A stretch of 8,416 nt of DNA from JBOGXF01 sp050694275 (GTDB lineage: Bacteria > Actinomycetota > CADDZG01 > WHSQ01): contig JBOGXF010000187.1 of the NCBI GenBank assembly GCA_050694275.1, forward strand, positions 1-8,416. The letters run 5' to 3'. A model generated the notes under the pieces. The model saw only the letters and a program-made list of their open reading frames with translations. It was not told the origin of the DNA and made no database searches. Below are positions 1-6,585 of this stretch, one piece after another (the stretch's first letter is position 1; each line of letters starts with the position of its first letter). The translations under genes were made by a program, and so were the position numbers.

Positions 1-12
1 TCCCCTGCGCGA

Positions 13-40
13 GTCAGGGGCCTGGCAAACGGCCCCTGAC
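13..40 (-). terminator. Hairpin downstream of tRNA-Gly, probable terminator
   Basis: Positions 13-22 and 31-40 form a perfect 10-bp GC-rich inverted repeat (GTCAGGGGCC / GGCCCCTGAC) with an 8-nt loop. It begins 15 bp beyond the 3' end of the minus-strand tRNA, where a terminator is expected. No T-run follows on the minus strand, so this would be the U-tract-less type common in high-GC bacteria. CCCCTG at 2-7 can also pair with CAGGGG at 15-20, excluding the larger hairpin. Terminator function is inferred from position and symmetry only. Confidence 0.5.
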
Positions 41-54
41 CTGGACTTTCTCCG

Positions 55-126
55 AGCGGGCGACCGGATTCGAACCGGCGACCCTCACCTTGGCAAGGTG
101 ATGCTCTACCACTGAGCCACGCCCGC
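55..126 (-). tRNA. tRNA-Gly (anticodon GCC)
   Basis: Read on the minus strand, positions 126-56 fold as a standard cloverleaf. The 7-bp acceptor stem GCGGGCG/CGCCCGC pairs perfectly. The D-arm contains GCTCAGTGGTAGAGC. The anticodon stem TCACC/GGTGA encloses the loop TTGCCAA with anticodon GCC. The variable loop is five bases, and the T-arm carries TTCGAAT with one terminal G-U pair. Position 55 supplies discriminator U73, typical of bacterial tRNA-Gly. The 3' CCA is not encoded (the next bases read CGG) and must be added by a nucleotidyltransferase. It decodes GGC and GGU glycine codons. Confidence 0.97.
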
Positions 127-136
127 AGAGAGCGTC

Positions 137-142
137 ATTATA
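137..142 (-). promoter_or_regulatory. -10 element of the tRNA-Gly promoter
   Basis: The minus strand reads TATAAT, a perfect sigma-70 -10 hexamer, ending 10 nt before the first base of the mature tRNA. Transcription would begin a few bases before the tRNA. No good -35 hexamer is visible 16-18 bp further upstream, where the sequence is GC-rich and overlaps the region just before the divergent CoA-binding gene. Assignment rests on the exact hexamer and the spacing. Confidence 0.6.
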
Positions 143-175
143 GGTGCGGCGGGTCCTAGACCGGGAGGTGGCGCC

Positions 176-589
176 GTGAACCAGACCGAGACCATCAAAG
201 GCATCCTCGAGGAATGCAAGACGTTCGCCGTCGTGGGATGCTCCTCGTCACCCCACCGGCCGAGCTACTCGGTGACCCGATTTCTCACCTCCAAGGGATA
301 CAAGGTGATCCCGGTCAATCCAAACGAGACCGAGTGCCAGGGGCTCCCCGCCTACCCGGACCTGAAGTCGGTCGAGGAGCCGATCGACGTGGTCGACATC
401 TTCCGCCGGGCCGATCAGGCCGGCGTGCACGTAGACGAGGCGATCGACGTGGGGGCCAAGGCCGTGTGGATGCAGCTAGGCGTGATCGACGAGGCCGCGG
501 CTCAGAGGGCCCGCGACGCGGGGCTGGTCGTGGTCATGGACCGATGCCCGGCCATCGAGTACCCGCGGCTGATCGGCCGCCGACCCTAG
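176..589 (+). CDS. CoA-binding protein, YccU/CoA_binding_2 family
   Basis: A 137-residue protein consisting of a single Rossmann-like CoA-binding fold. Conserved family features are visible in order: the nucleotide-binding loop VVGCSSSPHRPS (19-30), GYKVIPVNPNE (41-51), the DVVDIFRRAD segment (71-80), WMQLGV (98-103) and the C-terminal VVMDRCPAIEYPRL (119-132). Length matches the stand-alone YccU-like family, which lacks the ligase domains of succinyl-CoA synthetases. Members bind CoA or acyl-CoA, but a physiological role is not established, so no symbol is assigned. The start is GTG at 176, chosen because GGGAGG at 163-168 lies 7 nt upstream and the family's usual N-terminus follows. It is transcribed away from the tRNA and converges on the glycosylase gene. 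Family assignment is strong; function is unknown. Confidence 0.9.
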   Translation: MNQTETIKGILEECKTFAVVGCSSSPHRPSYSVTRFLTSKGYKVIPVNPNETECQGLPAYPDLKSVEEPIDVVDIFRRADQAGVHVDEAIDVGAKAVWMQLGVIDEAAAQRARDAGLVVVMDRCPAIEYPRLIGRRP

Positions 590-646
590 AACCCGACGCT
601 TCCGAACAAGCCTCTGAGCTCGACCCTGACGGCCGACCCGGTAAGG

Positions 647-663
647 GCGACGACAGCCGTCGC
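647..663. terminator. Hairpin between convergent genes, possible bidirectional terminator
   Basis: GCGACG (647-652) and CGTCGC (658-663) form a perfect 6-bp stem with a 5-nt loop in the 86-bp gap between the stop codons of the CoA-binding gene (589) and the glycosylase gene (676). A shared terminator is expected between convergent genes. There is no T-run on either side, and short GC palindromes are common at this base composition, so the call is weak. Confidence 0.3.
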
Positions 664-675
664 AGGATCGGGGAA

Positions 676-1920
676 TCAGGCCCGCCGGAGGCGGCGCCAT
701 ATCGACGGCAGGCGCCGCGAGTAGGCGATGTCCCGGGCTCCCAACCACGTCCCCAGAGCGGATACCGCCGCGTCCACGGCCGCCGCGTCCTCGGAGACAG
801 CTCCGGGTTCAGCGTGAACCGATTCGATCACCAGCCTGCCGTCGTCCTTTACGAATCTCGGATCGACCCGGCCGACGAAGTGGTCCCCCTTCACCACGGG
901 CATGACGAAGTAACCGAACCTTCTCTGGGCGACGGGCTTGTAGATCTCCAGCCCGTATTCGAAGTCGAACAACATCCGGGTCCGCCCCCGGTCGCAGATC
1001 AGGTTGTCGAACGGGGAGAGCAACGTCGCCCGCTCGGCGTCCTCGTCGTGAGATCTCTCCATGCGCTCCAAGGCCTCCGTATCCGCGTACCACGGCCTCT
1101 TTAGCTCTCCGCCGTTCGCCATCACGCGCACCTCTTCGACGGCCTCCCTCCTCCTCAAGCTCGCCAAGGCGGCGGGCAGATCGAGGTAACGTCCCCGTGT
1201 GAAATGAGCGGCCACCTGTTGAGGAGTGGCGACGCCGAGAGCCCTCATGGCGTGCCGAGCGGCCCGGTGGGTCGCGTCCGGCCACGGGATCGTCTCCGTC
1301 GGAGTGCCTGCAGGAAGCCAGCGTTCGCTCAGATCCCACAGGCGAGTGGAGCCGCGCCGGCCGGCCACCACGAGATGGCCCTGCACCCACAGCGCCTCCA
1401 GCATCTGATTCACGTTGCGACCATCGGTCCATCCGGTCGATCTCCACGGCTTCTTGCTCATGTCCTGGAAGGCCGAAGACGGAAGAGGTCCGCCGTTCCG
1501 GATTTCGCGCAGAACGGTCTTTCGCAGCCCGCGGTTCTGGTCGATCCAGGCCCGCAACTTCTTGTGCCGCGGCAATCCGCCGCGGCGGTAGCGGCGCATC
1601 AGGACGTTGTGGATCTGATAGTCGTCGGTCAGCACCAGGGATGCCGCGTGCGCGAAGTACTCGAACAACTTCTTCTCCTCCCAGCAAAGGGCGTCGAGAT
1701 CCCCGCGAGAGAAACCGTCGATGCGAGAGAACAGCACCAACAACGGCGAACGCGCCACGACCGCGGTGGGATCGAGCTGCAGACAGCGAAGCCTGGCGGC
1801 CACAGTCCGAACGCTCTCCTTGCCCGGCCCCAGCGGCGGCCCAGTCAGAAGCTGGGCGTCCAGCGCCAGCCTGCGGGCGGACGCCACCGAGAGGCGGCGC
1901 AGGGGGGCCCGGGAAGTCAT
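676..1920 (-). CDS. Winged-helix DNA glycosylase, YcaQ/AlkX-like (HTH_42 family)
   Basis: A 414-residue protein of the HTH_42/YcaQ family. Characterised members (Escherichia coli YcaQ/AlkX, Streptomyces AlkZ) are DNA glycosylases that excise alkylated bases and unhook interstrand crosslinks. AlkX-type enzymes use a Q-x-D catalytic motif where AlkZ has Q-x-Q. Here Q48-L49-D50, within CLQLDPTAVVARSP, fits the AlkX version. Other family hallmarks are LFEYFAHAAS, the N-terminal winged-helix region, SPFDNLICDRGRTR and a C-terminal FGYFVMPVVKGDHFVGRVDPR. Length is normal. The ATG at 1918-1920 directly abuts the dut stop codon (1921-1923). Only a weak, distant GGAAGC could serve as ribosome site, so translational coupling to dut is likely. 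Position at the end of a reductase/dUTPase operon fits a genome-maintenance role. Family assignment is firm; substrate is inferred. Confidence 0.88.
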   Translation of the reverse strand: MTSRAPLRRLSVASARRLALDAQLLTGPPLGPGKESVRTVAARLRCLQLDPTAVVARSPLLVLFSRIDGFSRGDLDALCWEEKKLFEYFAHAASLVLTDDYQIHNVLMRRYRRGGLPRHKKLRAWIDQNRGLRKTVLREIRNGGPLPSSAFQDMSKKPWRSTGWTDGRNVNQMLEALWVQGHLVVAGRRGSTRLWDLSERWLPAGTPTETIPWPDATHRAARHAMRALGVATPQQVAAHFTRGRYLDLPAALASLRRREAVEEVRVMANGGELKRPWYADTEALERMERSHDEDAERATLLSPFDNLICDRGRTRMLFDFEYGLEIYKPVAQRRFGYFVMPVVKGDHFVGRVDPRFVKDDGRLVIESVHAEPGAVSEDAAAVDAAVSALGTWLGARDIAYSRRLPSIWRRLRRA

Positions 1921-2352
1921 CTAACGGCCCGTGCTTCCGAAGCCGCCGTCGTTTCGTTCGGATTCCGGCAGCTCGGGGACCTCCACGATCTCGGTCGTGG
2001 TCACCGGCTGGATCACGAGCTGGGCGATCTTGTCACCCCGGTTTATGTGGAGGACCGAGCTGGGATCGAGATTGACGACTATGACCTTTATCTCCCCCCG
2101 GTAGCCAGAGTCGATGAGACCCGGCGCGTTGACCAGGGCCAGGCCCTCTTTCAGCGCTCGCCCCGAGCGAGCGTGGACGAAGCCCGCATGGCCCTCGGGG
2201 ATCGCGACGGCGATGCCGGTCCGGATCGCGGCGCGCTCCCCCGGCTTCAGGGTGATGTCCTCGGCGGCGAGGAGATCCAGGCCCGCGTCGCCCGGACGCG
2301 CGTAACTCGGCAGCGGGAGATCGGGGTCGAGCCGGAGGATCTCGATTTTCAT
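1921..2352 (-). CDS. dut: Deoxyuridine 5'-triphosphate nucleotidohydrolase (dUTPase)
   Basis: A 143-residue homotrimeric-type dUTPase that hydrolyses dUTP to dUMP and pyrophosphate, keeping uracil out of DNA and supplying the dTMP precursor. All five family motifs are present: PGDAGLDLLA (20-29), the phosphate-binding ARSGRA (61-66, a variant of the usual PRSGLA), GLIDSGYRGEIKV (78-90) with catalytic D81 and Y84 stacking on the uracil, RGDKIAQLVIQPV (105-117), and the glycine-rich C-terminal arm RNDGGFGSTGR (133-143) with F138. The arm is complete. The ATG overlaps the nrdR stop codon by four bases (ATGA at 2352-2349), and AGGAG (2362-2358) lies 5 nt upstream of the start. It sits in the same transcript as the ribonucleotide reductase and its repressor, linking dNTP production with dUTP removal. 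Confidence 0.97.
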   Translation of the reverse strand: MKIEILRLDPDLPLPSYARPGDAGLDLLAAEDITLKPGERAAIRTGIAVAIPEGHAGFVHARSGRALKEGLALVNAPGLIDSGYRGEIKVIVVNLDPSSVLHINRGDKIAQLVIQPVTTTEIVEVPELPESERNDGGFGSTGR

Positions 2353-2834
2353 TCGCTCTCCTGGTTGCGCATCTTCGGCGGCGACTTCTTGAGCAGGTGG
2401 CCGAGCTCTCGCTCGAAGTCGTCGAGCTCCTGAAAGTCCTTGTAGACCGACGCGAATCGCAGGTAAGCGACCTCGTCGAGGTCGCGCAGGCGCTCGAGCA
2501 CCTCGAGACCAATGTCGGCCGACGGCACCGGGCGCGCGCCGGCGGCCCTCACCGCCTCCTCGACGTCTTCGGCGATCGCCTCGATCTCAGCCTCGGACAC
2601 CGGGCGGTTCTTGCACGCCCGCCTGATCCCCTCGACGATCTTGTCCCGGTCGAAGCTCTCCTCCTCGCCGCTGCGCTTAACGACGACAATCGGAACCTCC
2701 TCCGGTCGCTCGAAGGTCGTGTAGCGGCGGCCGCAGTTGAGGCACTCGCGCCGCCGTCGGATGGTCCGGCCTTCGTCGGCGACGCGCGAGTCGACGACCT
2801 TGTCCTCGTCGGCGTCGCAGTAGGGGCAGCGCAC
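2349..2834 (-). CDS. nrdR: Transcriptional repressor NrdR
   Basis: A 161-residue NrdR, the ATP/dATP-sensing repressor that binds paired 16-bp NrdR boxes upstream of ribonucleotide reductase genes. The N-terminal zinc ribbon has C3-P-Y-C6 and C31-L-N-C34 flanking a basic RTIRRRRE segment. An ATP-cone domain spans roughly residues 48-138, with VVKRSG near its start and the characteristic YLRFASVYKDF at its end. The remaining tail is acidic, then lysine-rich. Length is normal (about 150-165). The start is GTG at 2834, giving the family-typical MRCPYC beginning and abutting the upstream gene's stop codon with no gap; only a weak G-rich stretch precedes it. It is cotranscribed with nrdJ, and two matching NrdR boxes stand at 6554-6569 and 6586-6601, so negative feedback on its own operon is expected. 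Confidence 0.97.
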   Translation of the reverse strand: MRCPYCDADEDKVVDSRVADEGRTIRRRRECLNCGRRYTTFERPEEVPIVVVKRSGEEESFDRDKIVEGIRRACKNRPVSEAEIEAIAEDVEEAVRAAGARPVPSADIGLEVLERLRDLDEVAYLRFASVYKDFQELDDFERELGHLLKKSPPKMRNQESE

Positions 2835-3512
2835 CTAACGCCCCACCCGCTCGACGTAGGACGACCAGGGGCACCACCGCTCCCCCCGCCACGAGTCGAC
2901 GTTCTCCTCGACGTAGTTGGGGTTCGCATCGCACGCCTCGATGAACGCGTCACCCAGCACGATCGACGCGGGCCCCATGGTGTACGACCACGGCCGGTTG
3001 TAGCGCTCTTTCCGCCGCACGATGCCGGAGACGATCTGGCGCTCGTCCTGGGGCCGGTCGACCTCGGCGGTCATCTCCTCGACGTCCGATCCCCTGTTGA
3101 CCCAAACCACGAACGACGCGTCGTTGCTGTCGAAGCCGAGGGTGAAATAGCGCCCGATGTCGAAGGTGTCTCTGAGCTTGCCGCGCGACGTCTCGATGAC
3201 CGCTCGGTAGCGACCGGCGACGCCAGGGCGATCCCACACCCACACCTCCTCGGCGCCGGGTGGGACGGAACGATCACCGACGCCCAACGTCACCATCTTC
3301 TTGCCGGTGCGTTTGTCGACGATCTTGCCGGGCGCGGTGATGCGGAGGGACTCGTTCGAGCGATTGACGAGGCGAACGGTGACGTCAGCGCGAAGGGGAT
3401 TGCGCTCCTTGTCCGAGTCGAAGGTGACCCCTCCCCCGGCGCTCCCCGGGGTGCCCGCGGCGAGCACGAGGGCCACCGTGCAGACGCCGACCCACGGTCG
3501 CATTCGGTTCAT
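2835..3512 (-). CDS. Secreted protein with Ig-like and BP74-like parts
   Basis: A 225-residue protein of unknown function. Residues 1-25 look like a Sec signal peptide: basic start (NRMRP), hydrophobic VGVCTVALVLAAG, cleavage near GSAG. Residues 28-118 look like a beta-sandwich (alternating strands, RLVNRSNESLRI, VPPGAEEVWVWD), faintly recalling BsuPI-type Ig-like domains. Residues 122-222 resemble, from memory, the domain of bacterial proteins annotated as BP74-related or calmodulin-binding: FVVWV, then IVSGIVRRKERYNRPWSY, DAFIEACDANPNYVEENVD and WCPWSSYV. C194 and C214 could form a disulfide outside the cell. The ATG at 3512 lies 18 bp after the zinc-ribbon gene, with no clear ribosome site. 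Its stop codon abuts nrdR. Why an exported protein sits in a dNTP operon is unclear. It is a credible gene with uncertain domain naming. Confidence 0.78.
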   Translation of the reverse strand: MNRMRPWVGVCTVALVLAAGTPGSAGGGVTFDSDKERNPLRADVTVRLVNRSNESLRITAPGKIVDKRTGKKMVTLGVGDRSVPPGAEEVWVWDRPGVAGRYRAVIETSRGKLRDTFDIGRYFTLGFDSNDASFVVWVNRGSDVEEMTAEVDRPQDERQIVSGIVRRKERYNRPWSYTMGPASIVLGDAFIEACDANPNYVEENVDSWRGERWCPWSSYVERVGR

Positions 3513-3530
3513 GGCGTCATCGTAGGAGTT

Positions 3531-3725
3531 TCAGACCGCCTTGGCGCCCTCGTCGCGCAATTTCTTGAGCTGTCTTTTGAGGTCCCGGATCGTCGATCGG
3601 TACTCGTCCGGATCATCTTCAGAGGCGCGCCGGGGGGCGGCGGGCAGCGTCCCGCACAGCGGGCAGGCGGTGGAGCCGAGAGTCAGCTCGGCCCCGCACC
3701 CGCCGCACTTGCGGACCTCCGCCAT
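3531..3725 (-). CDS. Small zinc-ribbon protein
   Basis: A 64-residue protein. Residues 7-24 carry two CxxC pairs (C7, C10, C21, C24) in CGGCGAELTLGSTACPLCG, a zinc-ribbon knuckle pair. An Asp/Glu-rich linker follows, then a strongly charged predicted helix at about 41-60 (DEYRSTIRDLKRQLKKLRDE) that could be a short coiled coil. There is no signal peptide or membrane segment. The ATG lies 3 bp after the nrdJ stop codon, with no separate Shine-Dalgarno, so it is probably translated by coupling. The function is unknown. Metal binding is inferred from the cysteines. The position right after NrdJ, whose own C-terminus is cysteine-rich, raises the possibility of a link to reductase function, but nothing here proves it. 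Intact cysteine spacing and tight packing support a real gene. Confidence 0.75.
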   Translation of the reverse strand: MAEVRKCGGCGAELTLGSTACPLCGTLPAAPRRASEDDPDEYRSTIRDLKRQLKKLRDEGAKAV

Positions 3726-3728
3726 GAC

Positions 3729-6476
3729 TTAAGAGCAGCCGCTCGTCGATCCACACGACGGGCAGGCGAAGCACGATCCTGCCGGCAGCATCTGCACGCC
3801 GCACTGCCCGCAGAACGGAAGCGATCCTGCGCTGGCGCCGGCGACCGGGCCGAGGACGATGACGCCCTCCTCGGCATTGTCCTTGCCGTTCCCATTGGGG
3901 TTGCCGTTGCCGGTCGCGTTCGGGTCGAGCTTCGACTCGATCTCGCTCTGACGCTCCCCCGCGGTGCGAATGCCCAGCGCATGGCGCTCCTCGGGTGTGA
4001 GGTATTCGAGGGCCAGGAGCCGGAAGACGTAGTCGAGGACCGACGTCGCGATGCGGAAGTCCGAGTCGTCGGTCATGCCCGACGGCTCGAACCGAGTGTT
4101 GACGAACTGCTTCACGTAGGCCGACAGCGGGACGCCGTACTGGAGGCCCATCGAGATCGAGATGGCGAAGGCGTCCATGATCCCGGCGAGAGTCGAGCCC
4201 TGCTTGGCGACCCGCAGGAAGATCTCGCCCACGCTGCCGTCGGCGAACTCGCCGGAGGTGATGTAGCCCTCGGTGTCGGCGACGCGGAACTTGAAGGTCT
4301 TGGAGTTGCGCTTCTTGGGCAGGCGCTGCCGGACCGGCTGGCCCGTCGGAATCGTGACGGGCACGGCCTTGTCGCTCTTTTTCGAGATCGACAGCGGCTG
4401 GCCGACCTTGCAGTTGTCCCGGTAGATCGCGAGGCACTTCAGGCCGAGCCGCCAGCCTTCGACATAGGCGTGCTCGATATCTTCGACCGTCACGTGCTCC
4501 GGAAGATTTACCGTTTTTGAGAGTGATCCACTGACGAATGGCTGTAGTGCTGAGAGCATCTTGATGTGGCCCATGTAGTGAATCGACCGCTCCCCCATCG
4601 CGGTATCGAACACGGAGATGTGCTCTTCGCGCAGATGTGGGGCATCAATAACGTGGCCGTTCTCGTCGATGTAGGCGACGATGTCGGCTACCTGTTCTTC
4701 GATGTAGCTGAGCTTGCGAAGCGCTCGAGGGACCGTCTGGTTGACGATCGACATCGTCCCGCCACCCACTAGCTTCTTCGTCTTCTTCAGCGCAAGGTCG
4801 GGCTCGATACCTGTGGTGTCACAATCAAGGAGAAGGCCTATAGTGCCGGTCGGGGCAGCCACCACCGCTTGAGAATTGCGATACCCGAGCTTGTCCCCGA
4901 GTTCAACCGCATCGTCCCAAGCGCGGTGCGCCTCTTCCACCAAATGACCTGGCACAAGCCCTTCGTCGATCTGATACGCGGCGTCACGATGCTTTCGCAT
5001 CACCCGGTTGTGCGGCTCCCGGTTGCGCTCGTAATCCTCGTAGGGGCCGACGCGCTTCGCGATGAGAGCAGAGGTCGTGTAGCAGTGCCCTGTCTGGATC
5101 GCCTGTATCGAAGCGGCCACGGCTCGGCCCTCGTCTGAGTCATATGGGAATCCCATAGCCATGAGCAGTGCTCCGAGATTCGCAACGCCCTGGCCGAGTT
5201 GACGCATCCTGTGCGAGTTTTCGGCAATCTTCTCCGTCGGGTAGTACGCGAAGCCGACGGAGATTTCTTGAGCGAGGAACATGATCTCTGCCGCATGCTT
5301 GAAAGCCTCGATATCGAATCCGCCATCGTCGCCCATGAACTTGAGCAAGTTGAGAGATGCGAGATTGCATGACGAGTTATCTACGTGAAGGAATTCCGCA
5401 CAAGGATTAGATGCGTTGATCCGACCGGTGTTGGGACACGTATGCCAGTCGTTGATTGTGGTGTCGTACTGAAGTCCTGGATCGGCACATTCCCATGCCG
5501 CCTGCGATATCTCGCGGAACAACTCGCGCGCCTTGACCGTCTCGATCGTCTCGCCGGTGGTGACGGCTTTGAGGTCCCAGTCCTTGTCGTCGATCACCGC
5601 CTGCATGAACTCGTCCGTGACGCGCACCGAGTTGTTGGCGTTCTGGTACTGGATCGAGTGGCCGTCCTTGCCGTCGAGGTCCATGTCGAAGCCCGCGTCG
5701 CGCAGGGCACGAGCCTTGTTCTCCTCGAGGGCCTTGCACCAGATGAAGTCCTTGATGTCCGGATGGTCGACGTTGAGGACCACCATCTTGGCGGCGCGCC
5801 TGGTGGCGCCGCCCGACTTGATCGTTCCTGCGGAGGCGTCGGCGCCACGCATGAAGCTCACCGGTCCCGATGCGGTGCCCCCCGACTTGAGGCGCTCCTT
5901 CGAGGAGCGCAGCGTGGAGAGGTTGATGCCCGATCCCGAGCCGTGCTTGAAGATGAGTCCCTCTTCTGCGTACCAGTTGAGGATCGACTTCATCTCGTCC
6001 TCGACCGACAGGATGTAGCACGCCGCGCACTGCTCCTCGCCCTTAGGGCGCCAGCCGACGTTGAACCACACCGGCGAGTTGAACGCGGCCTTCTGGTTCA
6101 CGAGCAGGTGGGTGATCTCGTCTTTGAAGGTGTCGGCCTCGTCCTGATCGGCGAAGTAGCCGCGCGCGATGCCCTCCTCGTGGTAGCGGCCGACAACCCG
6201 GTCGATCATCTGTTTGACCGAGCGCTCGCGTTCGGGCGTCCCGAGCGAGCCCCGGAAATACTTCTGCGCGGCGATGTTCGTGGCGTTCTGCGACCACCTC
6301 TTGGGGACCTCGACGCCCTTCTGCTCGAACGCGACCTCGCCGGTCTTGTAGTTCTGGATGAGTGCGTCGCGCAGGTCCCATTCGATCTCGTCGTAGGGAT
6401 GGACCCCGGTCGTGGTGAAGTAGCGCCGGATCTTCAGATCCGCCTCGGTAGTCGTCGTATTTGCCGTCTTCGCCAC
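3729..6476 (-). CDS. nrdJ: Vitamin B12-dependent (class II) ribonucleotide reductase
   Basis: A 915-residue adenosylcobalamin-dependent reductase that converts ribonucleotides to deoxyribonucleotides without oxygen. Early landmarks are TTTGVHPYDEIEWDLRDA (21-38), AFNSPVWFNVGW (131-142) and C150-A-A-C153, containing one reducing cysteine. The thiyl-radical loop is N357-P-C359-A-E361, and C370 is the second reducing cysteine; the spacing of 11 from C359 matches known class II enzymes. PTGTIGLLLDCDTTGIEPD marks the later barrel. A poly-N/G linker precedes a cysteine-rich tail (C889, C892, C902, C905, C908, C914), which would bind zinc and regenerate the active-site disulfide. No intein is present. 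The start is GTG at 6476, with AGGGGG about 8 nt upstream. It is first gene of the six-gene operon and lies behind a promoter with two NrdR boxes. Residues 323-658 are encoded in an AT-shifted style unlike both ends. Confidence 0.98.
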   Translation of the reverse strand: MAKTANTTTTEADLKIRRYFTTTGVHPYDEIEWDLRDALIQNYKTGEVAFEQKGVEVPKRWSQNATNIAAQKYFRGSLGTPERERSVKQMIDRVVGRYHEEGIARGYFADQDEADTFKDEITHLLVNQKAAFNSPVWFNVGWRPKGEEQCAACYILSVEDEMKSILNWYAEEGLIFKHGSGSGINLSTLRSSKERLKSGGTASGPVSFMRGADASAGTIKSGGATRRAAKMVVLNVDHPDIKDFIWCKALEENKARALRDAGFDMDLDGKDGHSIQYQNANNSVRVTDEFMQAVIDDKDWDLKAVTTGETIETVKARELFREISQAAWECADPGLQYDTTINDWHTCPNTGRINASNPCAEFLHVDNSSCNLASLNLLKFMGDDGGFDIEAFKHAAEIMFLAQEISVGFAYYPTEKIAENSHRMRQLGQGVANLGALLMAMGFPYDSDEGRAVAASIQAIQTGHCYTTSALIAKRVGPYEDYERNREPHNRVMRKHRDAAYQIDEGLVPGHLVEEAHRAWDDAVELGDKLGYRNSQAVVAAPTGTIGLLLDCDTTGIEPDLALKKTKKLVGGGTMSIVNQTVPRALRKLSYIEEQVADIVAYIDENGHVIDAPHLREEHISVFDTAMGERSIHYMGHIKMLSALQPFVSGSLSKTVNLPEHVTVEDIEHAYVEGWRLGLKCLAIYRDNCKVGQPLSISKKSDKAVPVTIPTGQPVRQRLPKKRNSKTFKFRVADTEGYITSGEFADGSVGEIFLRVAKQGSTLAGIMDAFAISISMGLQYGVPLSAYVKQFVNTRFEPSGMTDDSDFRIATSVLDYVFRLLALEYLTPEERHALGIRTAGERQSEIESKLDPNATGNGNPNGNGKDNAEEGVIVLGPVAGASAGSLPFCGQCGVQMLPAGSCFACPSCGSTSGCS
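4500..5510. other. Low-GC block inside nrdJ, putative mosaic segment
   Basis: Within nrdJ the codon style changes abruptly. By hand count, GC is 28/60 at 4501-4560 and 27/60 at 5341-5400, against 42/60 at 4201-4260 and 42/60 at 5761-5820. Around the radical cysteine the codons are TCT-AAT-CCT-TGT and GTA-GAT, whereas the gene's N-terminal third uses GGC, GCC, GTC and GAC almost exclusively. The block covers residues about 323-658, and the protein stays continuous and conserved. Replacement by recombination with a lower-GC allele is the simplest reading; an assembly chimera is the main alternative. Edges are estimated to within a few tens of bases. Confidence 0.6.
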
Positions 6477-6553
6477 GCCTTACGCCCCCTTCCCACGACC
6501 CCGCTCGGAATGCGGAGCCGAGACCCAATTGTCCCATGCCCGATACCGGGTGA

Positions 6554-6569
6554 ACACCAGATATGGGGC
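6554..6569. promoter_or_regulatory. NrdR box 2 (start-proximal)
   Basis: ACACCAGATATGGGGC matches the published NrdR box pattern acaCwAtATaTwGtgt at 11 of 16 positions, including the central ATAT and the flanking C and G. It starts exactly 32 bp from the better box at 6586. Paired NrdR boxes are known to sit about three helical turns apart, so the spacing strengthens this otherwise weak match. Binding by the operon's own NrdR is predicted. Confidence 0.65.
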
Positions 6570-6585
6570 CCTACGAGCAGTCACA

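Noticed and set aside
2397..4520. Long plus-strand open frame (about 707 codons) opposite nrdR, the secreted gene and the end of nrdJ
   Set aside because: It is antisense to well-recognised genes, has low-complexity composition and no family motif. Such frames arise from GC-rich third positions. It ends at 4520 just where the GC of nrdJ drops, as expected for an artefact.
3729..6476. Intein in nrdJ
   Set aside because: The protein is contiguous at normal family length, with no splicing or homing-endonuclease motifs. The low-GC block encodes conserved reductase sequence, not an insertion.
6043..6537. Minus-strand frame starting in the nrdJ leader (ATG near 6537) as a leader peptide gene
   Set aside because: It has no ribosome site, runs far into nrdJ out of frame and has the Arg/Gly-rich composition of a shadow frame.
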